From the NCBI GenBank assembly GCA_033961575.1, contig CM066731.1, positions 57,069,501 to 57,133,500 on the forward strand: 64,000 bases of DNA, in the 5' to 3' direction. This stretch comes from Aselliscus stoliczkanus. Its lineage: Eukaryota > Chordata > Mammalia > Chiroptera > Hipposideridae. Numbering within the stretch: position 1 is the first letter of the stretch; each line of letters begins with the position of its first letter. Shown here one piece after another: positions 12,135-23,284 of this stretch. Below the pieces are notes generated by a model. That model was not told the DNA's origin. It made no database searches and saw nothing but the letters and a program-made list of their open reading frames with translations. A program made the translations under genes and the position numbers.

Positions 12135-12371
12135 GAACAAACCTTTATGAAACCTCTTCTATGTTACAGGCACAGTGCAGCACTGGTATTCAGAGCTGAG
12201 GAGCTCACAGCCTAGAAAGGGAGATGAGGGAGGGCTCTAAATAGGCAGTTACAATACAGCATGATAAACACTGACTGCAGCAGGTTCGGGGTGCTAGGGA
12301 AGCTTATAAGGGGACATCATGAAAGGCTTCCTGAGAAGCTGATGCTCACACTGAGCCTTAAAAAACAAATA
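12135..12371 (+). mobile_element. L2/MIR-era ancient interspersed repeat, left part
   Basis: The run from the 'TTATGAAACCTCTTCTATGT' type opening through 'GGAGCTCACAGCCTAGAAAG' to 'TGAGAAGCTGATGCTCACAC' follows an ancient mammalian repeat that is widespread in eutherians. The exact family is not assigned. It is interrupted by the SINE at 12372 and resumes after it. Confidence 0.5.
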
Positions 12372-12838
12372 AGGGGCCGGCCGAGTGGCGTGTTGGGTAA
12401 GAGCTGGCTTGGGACGCCAGCGACCCCGGTGCAGATCCCACATTTGAGATCCAGTGATACTACACTCTACAGTGAAGATGGTGAACAACAGCTCCACCTG
12501 GAGCTGGGCTGCGTGAGTCCCTGCAATGGTATAGGTTGCAGCCCCTACTGCAGTGGGCTGCCATAAGCTACAGTGAGTGGCCCGCAGCCAGCGTGAGCAG
12601 CCAGCAGCCAGAACAAGCTGCCAATAGCCGCCATGAGCGGTCGTCCAGAGGCCAGCAACCGATCTGCCTCACCTGGGAAGAGAACAATGATCACAATACC
12701 AACATGGGCCAGTGAGGCAACATCCTCCACAACTAGACCGAAGAACAAAAAGGACAGCAACTTATCTGTTCCCCTTCCCTGATTTCCCAGCGCTGTTCCC
12801 CTTCCCCAATTCCCCAATAAAATCTTAAAAAAAAAAAA
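12372..12838 (+). mobile_element. tRNA-derived bat-type SINE, full length (type A)
   Basis: Forward SINE opening GGGGCCGGCCGAGTGGCG and ending with AATAAAATCTTAAAA and a long A-tail. A tRNA-like A-box region (GTTGGGTAAGAGCTGG) and a B-box-like GGTGCAGATCCC are visible. The centre holds several imperfect 20-bp units around GTGAGTGGCCCGCAGCCAGC. It sits inside an L2-era repeat. No clear target duplication was found. Confidence 0.9.
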
Positions 12839-13000
12839 AGAGTTAGCAGGACAAAGACAGCAGAGGACACATCATGTGCAGATGCTCTGAGACAACGGGA
12901 GAACCTGTGGCATTTGGGGAGCGGTACTTCTAGTTTGGTTGGTAGGTCAAGGGATGGAATTGAATGGGCACGAAGTGGCAAGAGATGAGACTGAAGAAAG
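12839..13000 (+). mobile_element. L2/MIR-era ancient interspersed repeat, right part
   Basis: The phrase GAGTTAGCAGGACAAAGACA directly continues the repeat that ends at 12371. This shows the SINE split it. Confidence 0.45.
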
Positions 13001-13324
13001 AGAGTCAATAGAGGCAAAAGTCTAGAGGTTCTTGTGAATTCCAAAGTTCTTTCAGCCACTATGTCTATTTTCTTTTTTTTTAAGCCATTAAAGAATGAAA
13101 TTTTAGAAATAGAGCAAACTTGGTTATCAACTAACCCCATCTATTTTATACACAAGCAACCTAAGTCCCAGGGAAGTCAAATTAAGATAACAGCCAGCAT
13201 GTTGAGGTGATGGGATGATAGCAGTTCACATATGTATAACATTTTCCAATCCACCAGTTCTTTCATTATCACATATCCATATGGAGAGGAATGTGAACAA
13301 GTCACAAGACCTCAGCACCAAGCA
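13001..13324. other. Unrecognised sequence
   Basis: Nothing identifiable apart from a short T-run at 13072-13081. Confidence 0.4.
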
Positions 13325-13455
13325 CGCCGCAATCACTACCTGGCTGTGTGACCTTAAGGAAGTCCTTTTGGTTCTGGCTCTCACTTTCACATCTATAGGA
13401 AGAAGAGACTGTGTCGCTAATGTTCTTTCCATTTCTAACACTCCATGTCTCTAAT
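13325..13455 (+). mobile_element. MIR SINE fragment
   Basis: The core signature CACTACCTGGCTGTGTGACC is followed by TTAAGGAAGTCC and CACTTTCACATCTATAGGAA, in MIR order. Confidence 0.6.
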
Positions 13456-14300
13456 ACTACAGAGTCTTTTCTGCCATATGGAAAAAGGTTAACTTCTATG
13501 AGGACCTATAGTTATAATTCAGCATGACTCTAACTCATATTTCTAATCATAATCCATTTCCTGCTAGATCAACTGGTCACAAATAAATATCAATGTTATT
13601 GAAACTGTCTGCATAAACCGAAAAATGAGGTGCCCCCATAATTTCTGGAAATCCAAAGGAGTAATCTCATTCCACATTGAAATTGTTTCATGATATGCAA
13701 CCAAAGGCCCAAAAGGATAGTTTTCTTTCTTAGTTTAAATTGGGACACTAAAAATCTACAAAGATGTTCTCTAATAAAGAAAACTATGTCACAACTTCTG
13801 CCTTATCTCATCGTTTATTATTAAAGACATTTGCAGGAGAGCAGGCTTACATTACTTAGGAATCCTCCAGGCCTGGGGATAATTCTCATTGTGAGGTCAG
13901 GAGCACAAAAATGCCCTTCGTCTTATCACCAGTGGAGCAAGGTGGCTGTCGCCACAGGATTAAAGATGCAGGCGATACCATCCGGCAGGAGCACAGGGTT
14001 CTTCAGCAGCAGCGGCCATGTTTCATGCAAATGACTTGAAAAACAAGAGAAAAGAAACAAGCAGAAAATGTAATTGGCTAAGTTTCCCCACAATGGCGTT
14101 TATTGAAAAAATAAGGGCTATGTGCTTCAAGGCACTGTGCTGTAATGTGGGATCCAAACTTGAGAAAACTCGGCCCCTGTCCTCAAGAAGCTTAGGATCA
14201 TATAGGGAAGGTGAAAAATGAAAATAGAAGGCAGCAAGAGCTAGGTAGCACAAATTCAGAAGCTGAGTTCAGAGAGCAGAAAAGTCCCATCACACTGGGT
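13456..14300. other. Unrecognised sequence with a possible minus-strand retrocopy end
   Basis: Read on the minus strand, 14035-13800 runs from a GC-richer part to AATAATAAACGATGAGAT, which resembles the 3' end of a mature transcript with a polyadenylation signal. No parent gene was recognised and no A-tail follows, so this is only a suggestion. The rest is featureless. Confidence 0.25.
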
Positions 14301-14379
14301 GATGCCAACTGCAAGAACTAGTGGCCAGGGCAGGACTTGGGCAGAAGGTGGTGGTACAGCATCTACCAGCCAGGTCATC

Positions 14380-14640
14380 TGGGCCACCTCCCTCTCACCA
14401 CACACTCTCCTTCTCTTCATTATTTCCCTCAGAGCATTTCACACCCTCGGGATTTCCTTCCTCCCTCCCTCCTTCCCTCCCTCTCTCCCTCCATTACTCC
14501 TTCTTTCCTTTGTTTATTATGTGCCTCTCCCACTAGAATGCAAGCTCCATGAGCGCAGGATATTGCCTTGTTCTTTTCATGCCTGGAACAGTGTCTGGCA
14601 TGGAATATGTGCTCAGTACATGTGTGAAGGAAGGAAGGCA
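14380..14640 (+). mobile_element. L2 LINE 3'-end fragment with (CCTT)n tract
   Basis: CTAGAATGCAAGCTCCATGA, GGATATTGCCTTG and TGGCATGGAATATGTGCTCA are the usual 3'-end landmarks of L2. A (CCTT/CCCT)n simple repeat at 14457-14494 lies in its left part. A 206-codon open frame crosses this relic and is not a gene. Confidence 0.65.
14457..14494. repeat. (CCTT/CCCT)n simple repeat
   Basis: Pyrimidine tract of CCTTCCTCCCTCC-type units. Confidence 0.9.
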
Positions 14641-15427
14641 AGGCAGGCCTTAATGGAGGTTGTTATCAATATATCCCTCAGCACGCCAAGCAAGAACCCA
14701 GACCTCAAGGAACCAAAGGCGGCCATAATCAAATTAAAGGAAAGCCACATATGTGATAGTACAATCCCTTCACAAAATTTCTGCAGGGCCCTTTTCCAAG
14801 CTGCTCCTCACTGCCCTTCTGATGCTTGGTGGAGGAACTCATTAGGTTTTAAAAAGCACAGGTTGACATTTGTAATATGTGTTTCACATTATAATGTGTT
14901 GCTAAATGTGAACAAGTAGGTCCATTAGCACACCCAGCTGCCTGTCCTGCCTGCTACAACAGCTACAGATTCCAAAGTTGTCACCTTATCCTTGAAGCAT
15001 TAGAAGAATGACTAGGTCAGGAGCCTTGAACAGCTAAATGGTTAATCACTTCCCATGAGCACAGGCCTATGGGTCCTGGCCTCCAGTGTTGGGTTTGAGT
15101 GAAGAACTAATGATTTTGAAATGCAATCTCTGTCCTCCATCGTTACTGCAAAACTGATATTTTTTTTAAGAGGTTGTGTGGAGATTGATGTGAAATCTAC
15201 TTTGCTATTTTAATAAACTGCTAAAACTGAGGATCAAATGATCTCATGAGCATGCTGGACTTGTTGAAATCATATCTCTCCAAATTTGAAATTCGTCATC
15301 ACACTAAGACCTACTCTCTCCCAGAAATTAAATATCCTAAAAGAATCCTGATGGGATTTTTAAATTTTACTAAGAGGGGAAAAAACACATTCTAAATGAA
15401 ACTTCATCTTCCCTTATAAGAATGGTG
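14641..15427. other. Unrecognised sequence
   Basis: No gene or repeat recognised. Confidence 0.4.
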
Positions 15428-15680
15428 TTAAGCTAACATCTATTGAGTGCTTACATTGCTAGTAACTGTTAAATGTTTTACATGTATTATCTCTTTTAAA
15501 ACTCATATCAAGTCTAAGTGGTTAATACTGTCATGACTTTCACTTTGTAGATAAGGACACTAAAGCACTGAGAGATGCAGTAATTTTCCCAGGATCAAAT
15601 AGGAAGTGTTGCATCTGGGACTTGAAACCTGGCATCCAGACACTGTGCCACCCTGCACATCTTTTCAAAACATCTTTATA
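15428..15680 (+). mobile_element. MIR SINE, near full length
   Basis: GCTAACATCTATTGAGTGCT opens it. TTTGTAGATAAGGACACTAA, CACTGAGAGATGCAGTAATT and ATAGGAAGTGTTGCATCTGG follow in MIR order. Confidence 0.85.
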
Positions 15681-16072
15681 CATTAGGTCACATTCTTCCT
15701 TCCAGACCTGCATTACAGTAAACAGCATTTAGAATACTTTCTCAGTCCCCAGTAAAATTGTTATATGAAACCCTCTTTCTCTGAGAACTGCCTTTCGCAC
15801 CACTGTCAAAGGAGGAACATTGCAGAGGCTTACCTACTATGTGTCTCCGCCCTTTTGATCATAGCTGATTGGCTCACAAGTGGATATCTGACGCAATCAG
15901 AAACTCTCAAGAATTTAACCTGAGAGCCATAGCATGAGAGCATTGGGAGCTGTTACATTCATGACCAAGTTCTCTAGTGGTCTTGCTTAACCCCTTCCTG
16001 CATACTGATTGTTCAGGTTTTTCCTTTCTTTTCATGAATCCAGGTTTCACAATAGTCATAACTAAGATATAG
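15681..16072. other. Unrecognised sequence
   Basis: Nothing recognised. Confidence 0.4.
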
Positions 16073-16320
16073 TCATTCATTCAACAAACTTTCCAAGCAT
16101 CCACTACATGCCAAGAACATAGTTGGAAACTTAGTGGGTAGAGCCAGATGTTAAAACAACTAACCACATAACTAAATATGTAGTTACCAGCTGTGAACAG
16201 TGCCACAGCAGAAAGTATGCATGCTCTTAGAGGGAGAATTACCTCTGTCGTAAATGAGATAATCTATGTGAAGCACGCAGCTCAGGGTTTGGCTCCTCAT
16301 AGGCTCTCAATGTACATATA
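16073..16320 (+). mobile_element. L2-like and MIR fragments
   Basis: TTCATTCAACAAACTTTCCA opens an L2-era fragment. AAATGAGATAATCTATGTGA, then GCACGCAGCTCAGGG, matches the 3' part of a MIR from about 16245. Edges are approximate. Confidence 0.5.
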
Positions 16321-17859
16321 TTCTTTGGCCAAATTCTCTCTAAATAACAATTCTGGCACAACACCTTCCTGGTTGGGGTCCATATCCTGTCAAACTGTCT
16401 AATTGGCTGCTAATTTACTCCCTGCCTTTACTTTCTGCTACCAAATTATTAGTCCCAAAATATCACTTTCATTATCATATTTGCATTCCATGCCAAAGAA
16501 TTTGGACTCTTTCCGGTAAGCCAGCCCTGAGGTCTCAGGTGGGAGAAATGTAGGTAAGCAGGAATCTTGGTCATCTGTCCCCCTTACTCCAAAGGAAAAC
16601 AAAGATGCTGCTGCCTTGGGAGGAAAAAAGAAACAGATGTCAGGAAGGCCTCCACAGAATTCGTTATTTCTGTTGAGTTAATCAAGGAGTTCAGTAATCC
16701 AAGCTGTCCTAATAAGATTTGACCACTGAGGGAGATGAGGGGGGAAGGAGAGAGTAGCTGTAAGGTAAGTCTTCATTCTTACTCTGATGGCTCAGAGCAA
16801 ACGTCTATGGAGAGGGGTCACTTCAGTAAAAAAGTTCAGCCATCTGCACCATCTTTCTCCCCAGAGCTCCGATGGATATCTGGGTGTTGGGGACATACTA
16901 TTTGGGGAGCAGGGGGAAGTTCAGCCCCCTCAGGTGCTATTCTGCCATCTATTCTCTCCTCCTGCTTCTTGTTTTCTTTCATGTCCCATTCCAAAGCATA
17001 TTGTGACATTTAATGTGGCTACAGAAAAGAACAATCAATTGCATGGTATTATACACAAGGACTTAGCTGGTTTACAACAGAAATTATAGCTTCAGAAAAT
17101 AAGGTTTATTCCTGGAAAAGATAATTATGGCATAGAACTATAATTTATGAATCATACCACCCTGTATGAAGTAAAGTGCATCTTATGAAAACATCATTAC
17201 TATTTATAAAATGAAATCCAGGTTTTTCCCTGAAGGAGTAGTGAGTTTGATAGAACACATTCCTCTCTCCAGGGAAATATTGATGCCCAGTAAATGGAAA
17301 CTTTGAAATGATTGAGGAATTAGGAAAATTGCTTAAATATAAACTTACTTGACTGCCATATTCTTTTTCTCCCTCCAATTTTTAAACATAAGTTAAAAGA
17401 GATCTTTAAAGACAATTCAGCAGCTAGGACAGAATTAAAGCCACATTTCTACCTCCGTAGTGGCCTAGCAACCCAATAATTCAATGTGTTGGGCACCTCT
17501 CACCCCAAGTCAAGAAACCTCCGGTTTCCTCCTGATCACCAATCTGAATCCTGGCAGGGACAGAGGGCACTTGTCCATGAGATCAGAGGGTTTGGGTCCT
17601 CGCTGCCTGGCCTGCCTCCTTCCCATCACTGACCCTCACAGTCTAGCATCATTTTCTCAGGAGGCCATAGAGAAAAGAGCTGATTTAGAGATCCTCAAAG
17701 ACATTTTCTGGTTAGTGGTAATTTCAAAAGCCATGTGCAATGTTTTTCCCCATCCTTGAAGTCCTGGGAGCCTGATAGAATAAAGTGGAAACACTTTAGG
17801 AAAGATGAATGCTATTTAGAATAGACTTCAGCATAAACTGGGTATCTTCAAAACTGAGG
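16321..17859. other. Unrecognised sequence
   Basis: Several short open frames (to 100 codons near 16787-17089) overlap in different frames but show no motifs. No repeat family recognised. Confidence 0.4.
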
Positions 17860-17965
17860 GCAAGAACCATTCACTCAACAAACACATATTGAGCCAACAA
17901 ACACGTATTGAAAGACTGATTCAATAATCAACACACAGTGTTTGCCCTAAGGATCTCACGGTCCA
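17860..17965 (+). mobile_element. L2-like fragment
   Basis: CATTCACTCAACAAACACATATTGAG opening type, with an imperfect local tandem copy of CAACAAACACRTATTGA at 17877-17911. It ends with GGATCTCACGGTCCAGTGG, as in L2-era relics. Confidence 0.5.
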
Positions 17966-18395
17966 GTGGAAAGACAATGCATTTGCTTTTTTGATGTCCA
18001 GTGCCCATTCCCCCCTCTGATTTTGCCTCTTCCCCTGAATTCAGTCTGGGTGGAATAGTTCAGTCACGGTATTCTTCCCAAGGCTCAAACTGGACAGCAA
18101 TCACTGAGAATTATGTGCAAGGTACTTGGAAAAACAAGGAGGGACTCACAACTCTGTCTGGGAGAGCAGGGAAGGCTCCTGAAGTGATGCTATTAAGTCA
18201 TGATAGCCAACTGAGTTAGAGAAACGGGTCAAAGACAAAGACATTCTAGGAGCATCATGCACAAAAATAAGAGACATGGGGGAGAAAAGAAGAAGGACAG
18301 CACATTTGGAGACCAGCCAGTGGACGTGTATGACTAGAGTAGAGGTTGAGTGTGCGTGTATATTTTATTCTGATAAAAAGTTTGAAAACAATAAT

Positions 18396-18476
18396 AATGT
18401 TCAGATACCTGATGTTCAGGTGATGATCCCACACCTACTGAATCAGAGTCTTTGGGACTGGGGCCGGGCATTGGTC
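18396..18476 (-). mobile_element. MER5A-like hAT relic, left part
   Basis: CACACCTACTGAATCAGAGTC followed by GGGACTGGGGCCGGGCATTG is the reversed core of MER5A. The SINE at 18477 splits it, and the remainder is at 18613-18655. Confidence 0.75.
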
Positions 18477-18601
18477 TTTTTTTTTTTTTTTTGAGGGCAG
18501 TGTCACTGGCCCTCATATGTGGGACCTGAACCGGGGCCACGGTTCAGGTCCCACTGGCTTCCCAAGCCAGCTCTTAACCACCGCGCCACTTGGCCGGCCC
18601 A
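18477..18601 (-). mobile_element. Truncated bat-type SINE (type A head only)
   Basis: This 125-bp reverse copy keeps only the A-tail, the 5' head and the B-box area. It is bracketed by the target duplication GGGCATTGGTC at 18466-18476 and 18602-18612. At 18519-18554 it contains a perfect inverted repeat with 14-bp arms (GTGGGACCTGAACC) and an 8-base spacer, absent from other copies. Truncation with an intact duplication suggests an internally deleted transcript or priming event. Confidence 0.9.
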
Positions 18602-18612
18602 GGGCATTGGTC

Positions 18613-18655
18613 ATTTATAAAGGTTCTCCAATAGTTCTAATTGCAGCTAGGAAAC
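18613..18655 (-). mobile_element. MER5A-like hAT relic, right part
   Basis: This continues the MER5A split by the SINE and ends near GCTAGGAAACC. Confidence 0.55.
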
Positions 18656-18799
18656 CAGAACCCCAGGCCAGAAAGGCAAACACTGTTGCCTGCACAGCAG
18701 ACTCTTCACAGCCTGGTCCCAGACTTCATTTTCCACGTATTTTTGTGTTTCTTGTCTCCCTTACTTTTTTGTGCCAACAGTACTAAACTTCTTGTAGAT

Positions 18800-19125
18800 C
18801 TTCAAACATGCCATGCCTCCTTGATCATTTACACAGGCTCATCCTTCCAGCAGGGCTGCCCTCTTCCTGGTTGGAGATCTGGAAAGCCATCATTCTTCAT
18901 GGCCAGGTCAAAACCCAACTTCCCTGGAAAGCCCTTCCTGACTGCACTACAGATGGAGGAATTTCTTTCCCCACATTCCCCCAGAAACTTATCCCCCTAT
19001 TGGAGGGACCATCTTACCATTTTATAACAGTTTTCACATCTCCCTCCTCACTAGACTCTGAGCAAGGACCCTTTTTTATCTCATTTTTGTACCTCTAGCT
19101 TAGTGTACACGATTGCCACCCAACA
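18800..19125 (+). mobile_element. L2 LINE fragment
   Basis: TGGAAAGCCCTTCCTGACTG and CTAGACTCTGAGCAAGGACC, in that order, are typical of the 3' half of L2. Two overlapping open frames here are incidental. Confidence 0.7.
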
Positions 19126-19459
19126 ACTACTTGTGAAAATACACCCAGGAAGAAGAAATCTACCTACCTCCTCTTCTGATGGACACTAGATGTACTGGTC
19201 ACTGTTTCTTCTGCTCAAGTAAAAAGCCTAAGGTCTTTAGAATGCCTTTTCAGAGTAGTTATTCAAGAGGAACCCTTGCTTAAATTTGGAAAGAACTAGC
19301 TATTCCTATTGTATTTTGATCTCTTTGTGTAAATCTGAAGCTGAGGAGGTAGGACAGACTGCCCTGGGCCAGGGAATCTTTTCAGTGTTTTATACAGGAA
19401 CCCCGTGGCCTTTTCCAGTGTTGGAGAAAACACAACAATACCCAGATCAATGGTTCTAT

Positions 19460-19575
19460 CTCTTCACCTGGACCACTGCTCCTTGAGGACAAAAGCTGCA
19501 TTTTATTCACTTTGAATTCACAGGCCATAAAATAGTGACTGGTTCATAAGAGGAACTCAATAAATTTGTAGACAA
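19460..19575 (+). mobile_element. L2 LINE 3'-end fragment
   Basis: CTCCTTGAGGACAAAAGCTG, then ATAAGAGGAACTCAATAAAT, the standard L2 3' end. Confidence 0.6.
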
Positions 19576-19689
19576 TAAAACAATAAATCTCACCCTTCTT
19601 GCCAAAATAGACAATATATTTGAGGAATTCAGTCTGCTCTCATCTCCACCTTATAGCTGTCACCATCTTTTCTACCTCTTGGAATTTCT

Positions 19690-19900
19690 TCTTTCCTTCA
19701 ATAAATATTTATTGAGAACCTACTTTGTCTAGGTACTGGAGTACAGCAGTAAGTTAAAAACAACAATAGCAACAATAATCTCTGCATCACAGAGCTATAG
19801 TCTAGTGTGAGAGACAGATAATTAAAAAATCAAAACAATAAAGAAACATAATTTCAGATAACAAGTGCTATTAAGGAAATAATTGGGTTGTTGGGATATA
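19690..19900 (+). mobile_element. L2-era interspersed repeat
   Basis: TTCAATAAATATTTATTGAG opens it, followed by CTACTTTGTCTAGGTACTGG and GAGCTATAGTCTAGTGTGAG. The arrangement is like that at 12135 and 48040. Family not assigned. Confidence 0.5.
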
Positions 19901-20229
19901 AAACTTTCTGGATTAAGCCAGCAGAACCAGCTAGAAGAATCTGCCTGGAGCCCTGCTGATAGTAAGTGGCCAGAGGAAGAGCTTTCCTTGTCCCCCGGGC
20001 CTAAGACAATCCTCTCTGGAAGATACCAGGCAGTTAAGAGGACACAACAAGTGTTCAACCCAGGAAGCGCTCCTTGTCCCCACCAGGCCTCCATGGTGGC
20101 CTGGTGAAGCTTCTTGTACTCCTTCCAGAAGTGCCAGCTGGGATCTGTTAAAGCCACAAGGACACCAGATAACCCAAACAGGCCAAAATAGTACGACAAA
20201 GGCTCTGAAAATTAAGTTGACATTGAAAG
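19901..20229. other. Unrecognised sequence
   Basis: A 125-codon minus-strand frame crosses it (20199-19822) but shows no motif and overlaps an old repeat at its end. Confidence 0.35.
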
Positions 20230-21800
20230 CAGCTTGTGAAAGTAGGTCAGGACTTGCATGCTAAACCTAAACATAGAGACTGCCCGCTAAAATAAAATAT
20301 TACATAGGATCCAGTCTCTATAATAGTCAAGATAACCAGGGTACAATCAAAATCACCCATCACAATAAGGAACAAGAAAATTACAACTTGAGAGAGAAAA
20401 GACAATCAGCTAACAATAGCACCTAGATGAATCAGATTTGGAATGATATGACAAGGATTTTAAAGCAGTTGTCATAAATACGCTTCAAAAAGCAGTTAAA
20501 AATGCTCTTGAAACAAATGAAAAAAATATAAAATCCCACCAAAGAAAGAGGAGTTATAAGAAAGAGCCAAATGGCAATTATAGAACTGACAAATACAATA
20601 ACCGAAGTTTCAAAATCTAACTGGATGGAATCAATAACAAAGTGGAAATAATAGTATAGAATCAGTGAACTTTAGAACACATCAATAGAATTTATCCACT
20701 ATGAACAAAAGAGAGAAATTAGACTTAAAAAAAGAAAAAACAGTCTCAGGGACTTGTGGGACAACAACAAAACGCTTAACACTGATATCGCTGGAGTTCT
20801 AGAAGGGGATAAAGAGAGTGGCTGAAAGAGTATCCCAAGAAATAATGGCTAAAAACTTCCCAGATTTGGTAATTAAAAAACAAAACAAAACAAAATAAAA
20901 ATACATAAATGCACACACTCAAAAAGCTGAGTGAATTCTAAATAAGATAAATCCAAAGAAATCTAAACTAAGACACATCATCATTAAACTTCTGAAAACT
21001 CAAGACAAAGAAAAATATCAAAAGCAGCCAGACAGAAATGCATAACCTATAAAGAACACCAATTTGAATGACAGCAGATTTCTCAGATTTCTTGTTTGAA
21101 ACCATGAAGGCAAAAAGAAGTGGAACATTTTTCAAGTGTTGAAAAAGAAAAAGAACTTTCAACCATGAATTTTATATCTGATCAAATCTGTCCTTCAGGA
21201 ATGAAGGGGGAAATAAGGACACTCTCAGATGAAAGAAAACTAAAAGAAGTTGTTGCTGGCAAAATTAACTTTAAACAATGGCTAAAGCATCTTCTTCAAA
21301 CACAACGGAAATGACTTTAAAAGGGAAACTTATAGCATCAGGAAGGAAGAAAGAACAACAAAAAAAAAGCAGAGATATGGGCAAATACAATAGACTACCC
21401 TTCTCCTCATGAGTTTTCTAAATTATACTTGGTAATTGAAATAAGTATAACACTATCTGATACTCAAGACAACGATATTTAAAAGTGGAAAAGGTAAAAG
21501 GGCCTAAATAGATAAAAGGTTTTCACACTTCACTCAAAGTGGTAAAATGCTGATACCATTAGACTCTGCCACATGTGTATATTGAAAAACTCAGTCTAAA
21601 TGATATGAAATGATACAAAATGACACACACAAAAACATTATAAACAGACAAGTTTATCATTTACAAATCACTCCTGATTCTAAGAAATACAATGCTTTAT
21701 GTCTCATGCCTGACTGTTAATTTATGAAAATTATACTAATAGCAAAATGTTTGTATATTTGACTCAAAGCAGAGATTGTATTGTAGTCTATTGACAGTAT
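20230..21800 (+). mobile_element. LINE-1 5'-type fragment, sense
   Basis: An A-rich plus-strand block typical of an old mammalian L1 5' region through ORF1-like sequence. TCAAGATAACCAGGGTACAA, TCAGATTTGGAATGATATGA, AGTTTCAAAATCTAACTGGA and CAGATGAAAGAAAACTAAAA occur in L1 order. No open frame is kept. A related but independent block lies at 58250-60380. The right edge is diffuse. Confidence 0.65.
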
Positions 21801-22440
21801 ATAAATTACTAGATGGTCCACTTGATATTTTTTTTTCCTGAGATGTGTTTAAAAGGATTTTTTAAAATCTTATATATGACTTTATGATACTTATTTTGGC
21901 AACATATACAGAAAATTACTTTATACATAATAGATAAGAAAACATTTTCAGGAAAGTATATAAACTAAAATTAAAAAACAAAAATCTTTATCCCTTATTG
22001 GAATAAAATTAACCACTGAAGTTAAAAAAATAAATTCCTGGCTCAGGGAGTATCATTTTAGAAGGAAAGGCCAGGAGAAGTCTTTCCTTAACAGCAATAG
22101 TTAAGAAGATACTAGGCTAATGCACTCCAGGTAGACCCTGTGGGCAGAGAAGAGCTTGATTTGGTTCAAATCTTCCACCAAGTCTGATTTATTTGTGTAC
22201 TTTCCCTCATAGTCTTTATTCCCTAAAATAGATTCCTTTTTCCATAAGAGTTTTACTGACACTCGCTATATGGGCAAATAGGCAAACAATAACAAAATCA
22301 GCAAAAATGGGAAGATTACAAGGATCCCAGTAAACTCAGAGAGGTCTCAGAGTAAATGAGGCCTTGTGTCTCTTTTCTGCATTTCTTTGCAAGTGACTCC
22401 ACAGAGTCGCCTACGTTTCTATCTTATGCCCACCAAGATA

Positions 22441-22441
<1 letters not shown>
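21801..22441. other. Unrecognised AT-rich sequence
   Basis: No confident repeat or gene. Confidence 0.4.

Positions 22442-22497
<56 letters not shown>
22442..22497. repeat. (TC)n microsatellite
   Basis: About 28 TC units with one TT interruption near the middle. Confidence 0.98.
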
Positions 22498-22499
<2 letters not shown>

Positions 22500-22578
22500 C
22501 AATCTTCTGGCTCACTCCACTGTCACTTTCAATGTGGAACATAAGTTCAATTTGTGAACTTTTTAAGTGACCTTAGAT

Positions 22579-22785
22579 TACTGGTTCTCAACCAGGGCAA
22601 TTTTGCTCCCCAGAGGACATTTGGCAATGCCTGGACACATGCAGATGGCCATGAGTGGGAGGTGGGGGCTACTGGCATTTGTGTGTAGAGGTCAGGGATG
22701 CTGCTAACTATCCTACAAGGCACAGGACAGCCTCCCACAACAAAGAATTATCTGGTCTAAAATGTCACCTGCCTTAGACTGATGA
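22579..22785 (+). mobile_element. MER20-like hAT element
   Basis: ACTGGTTCTCAACCAGGGCA opens it. CCAGAGGACATTTGGCAATG, GTCAGGGATGCTGCTAAC, CCTACAAGGCACAGGACAGC and CAAAGAATTATCTGGTCTAA follow in the order known for MER20. Near full length (about 200 bp) but diverged. Confidence 0.85.
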
Positions 22786-23284
22786 CTATAACTTCTATCC
22801 CATGTTAATTCCAAGACCTCTGTCTCCCAACCTAGTATCTATTTCTGATTTCTCCTTGAAAAGCCACCTTAGTTACTTGCAGATCACAAACACTGTGGGT
22901 AATAATTCCCAAAGGATGCTCCATGTGTTATATGACAAAGTTGCTCTGTGGTCAAATAAATTTCATAAATGTTTGGTTAAACAGAGATGTATAGGTTCCT
23001 TTTAAACAGGACTTTTTGTTTCTTTGAGCCTGACAAGGTTAATAACGATGTCTAAGGCTATGAATCTGAGTGGAATGGAGCACCAAGCATTAGAGCAAGA
23101 GCCCTTTCATGGCTATCCATGAGGTAGATGAGGAGACTGGAGTCTAGTAATTCACTGATAGAGCTGGAACCAATGTCACTCTTGTCACTTATGCCCATTG
23201 ATTATCCTCACCTAGGCACTGAGCTGGGGAAAACACAAGTAACAGTGGTGCCAGGAGCAGTAAACACCTAAGTAGGAATTGAAA
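22786..23284. other. Unrecognised sequence
   Basis: Contains GAGGAGACTGGAGTCTAGTA near 23130, which may be a MIR trace. Otherwise nothing recognised. Confidence 0.35.

Noticed and set aside
12733..13140. 135-codon minus-strand frame
   Set aside because: It spans the SINE tail and the adjacent repeat and has no independent support.
14299..14919. 206-codon open frame on the plus strand
   Set aside because: It crosses an L2 3' end and a CCTT tract, has no recognisable domain, and overlapping frames of 71 codons are open in the same place; composition explains it.
19822..20199. 125-codon minus-strand frame with hydrophobic ends
   Set aside because: It overlaps an L2-era repeat at one end and shows no conserved motif; taken as chance.
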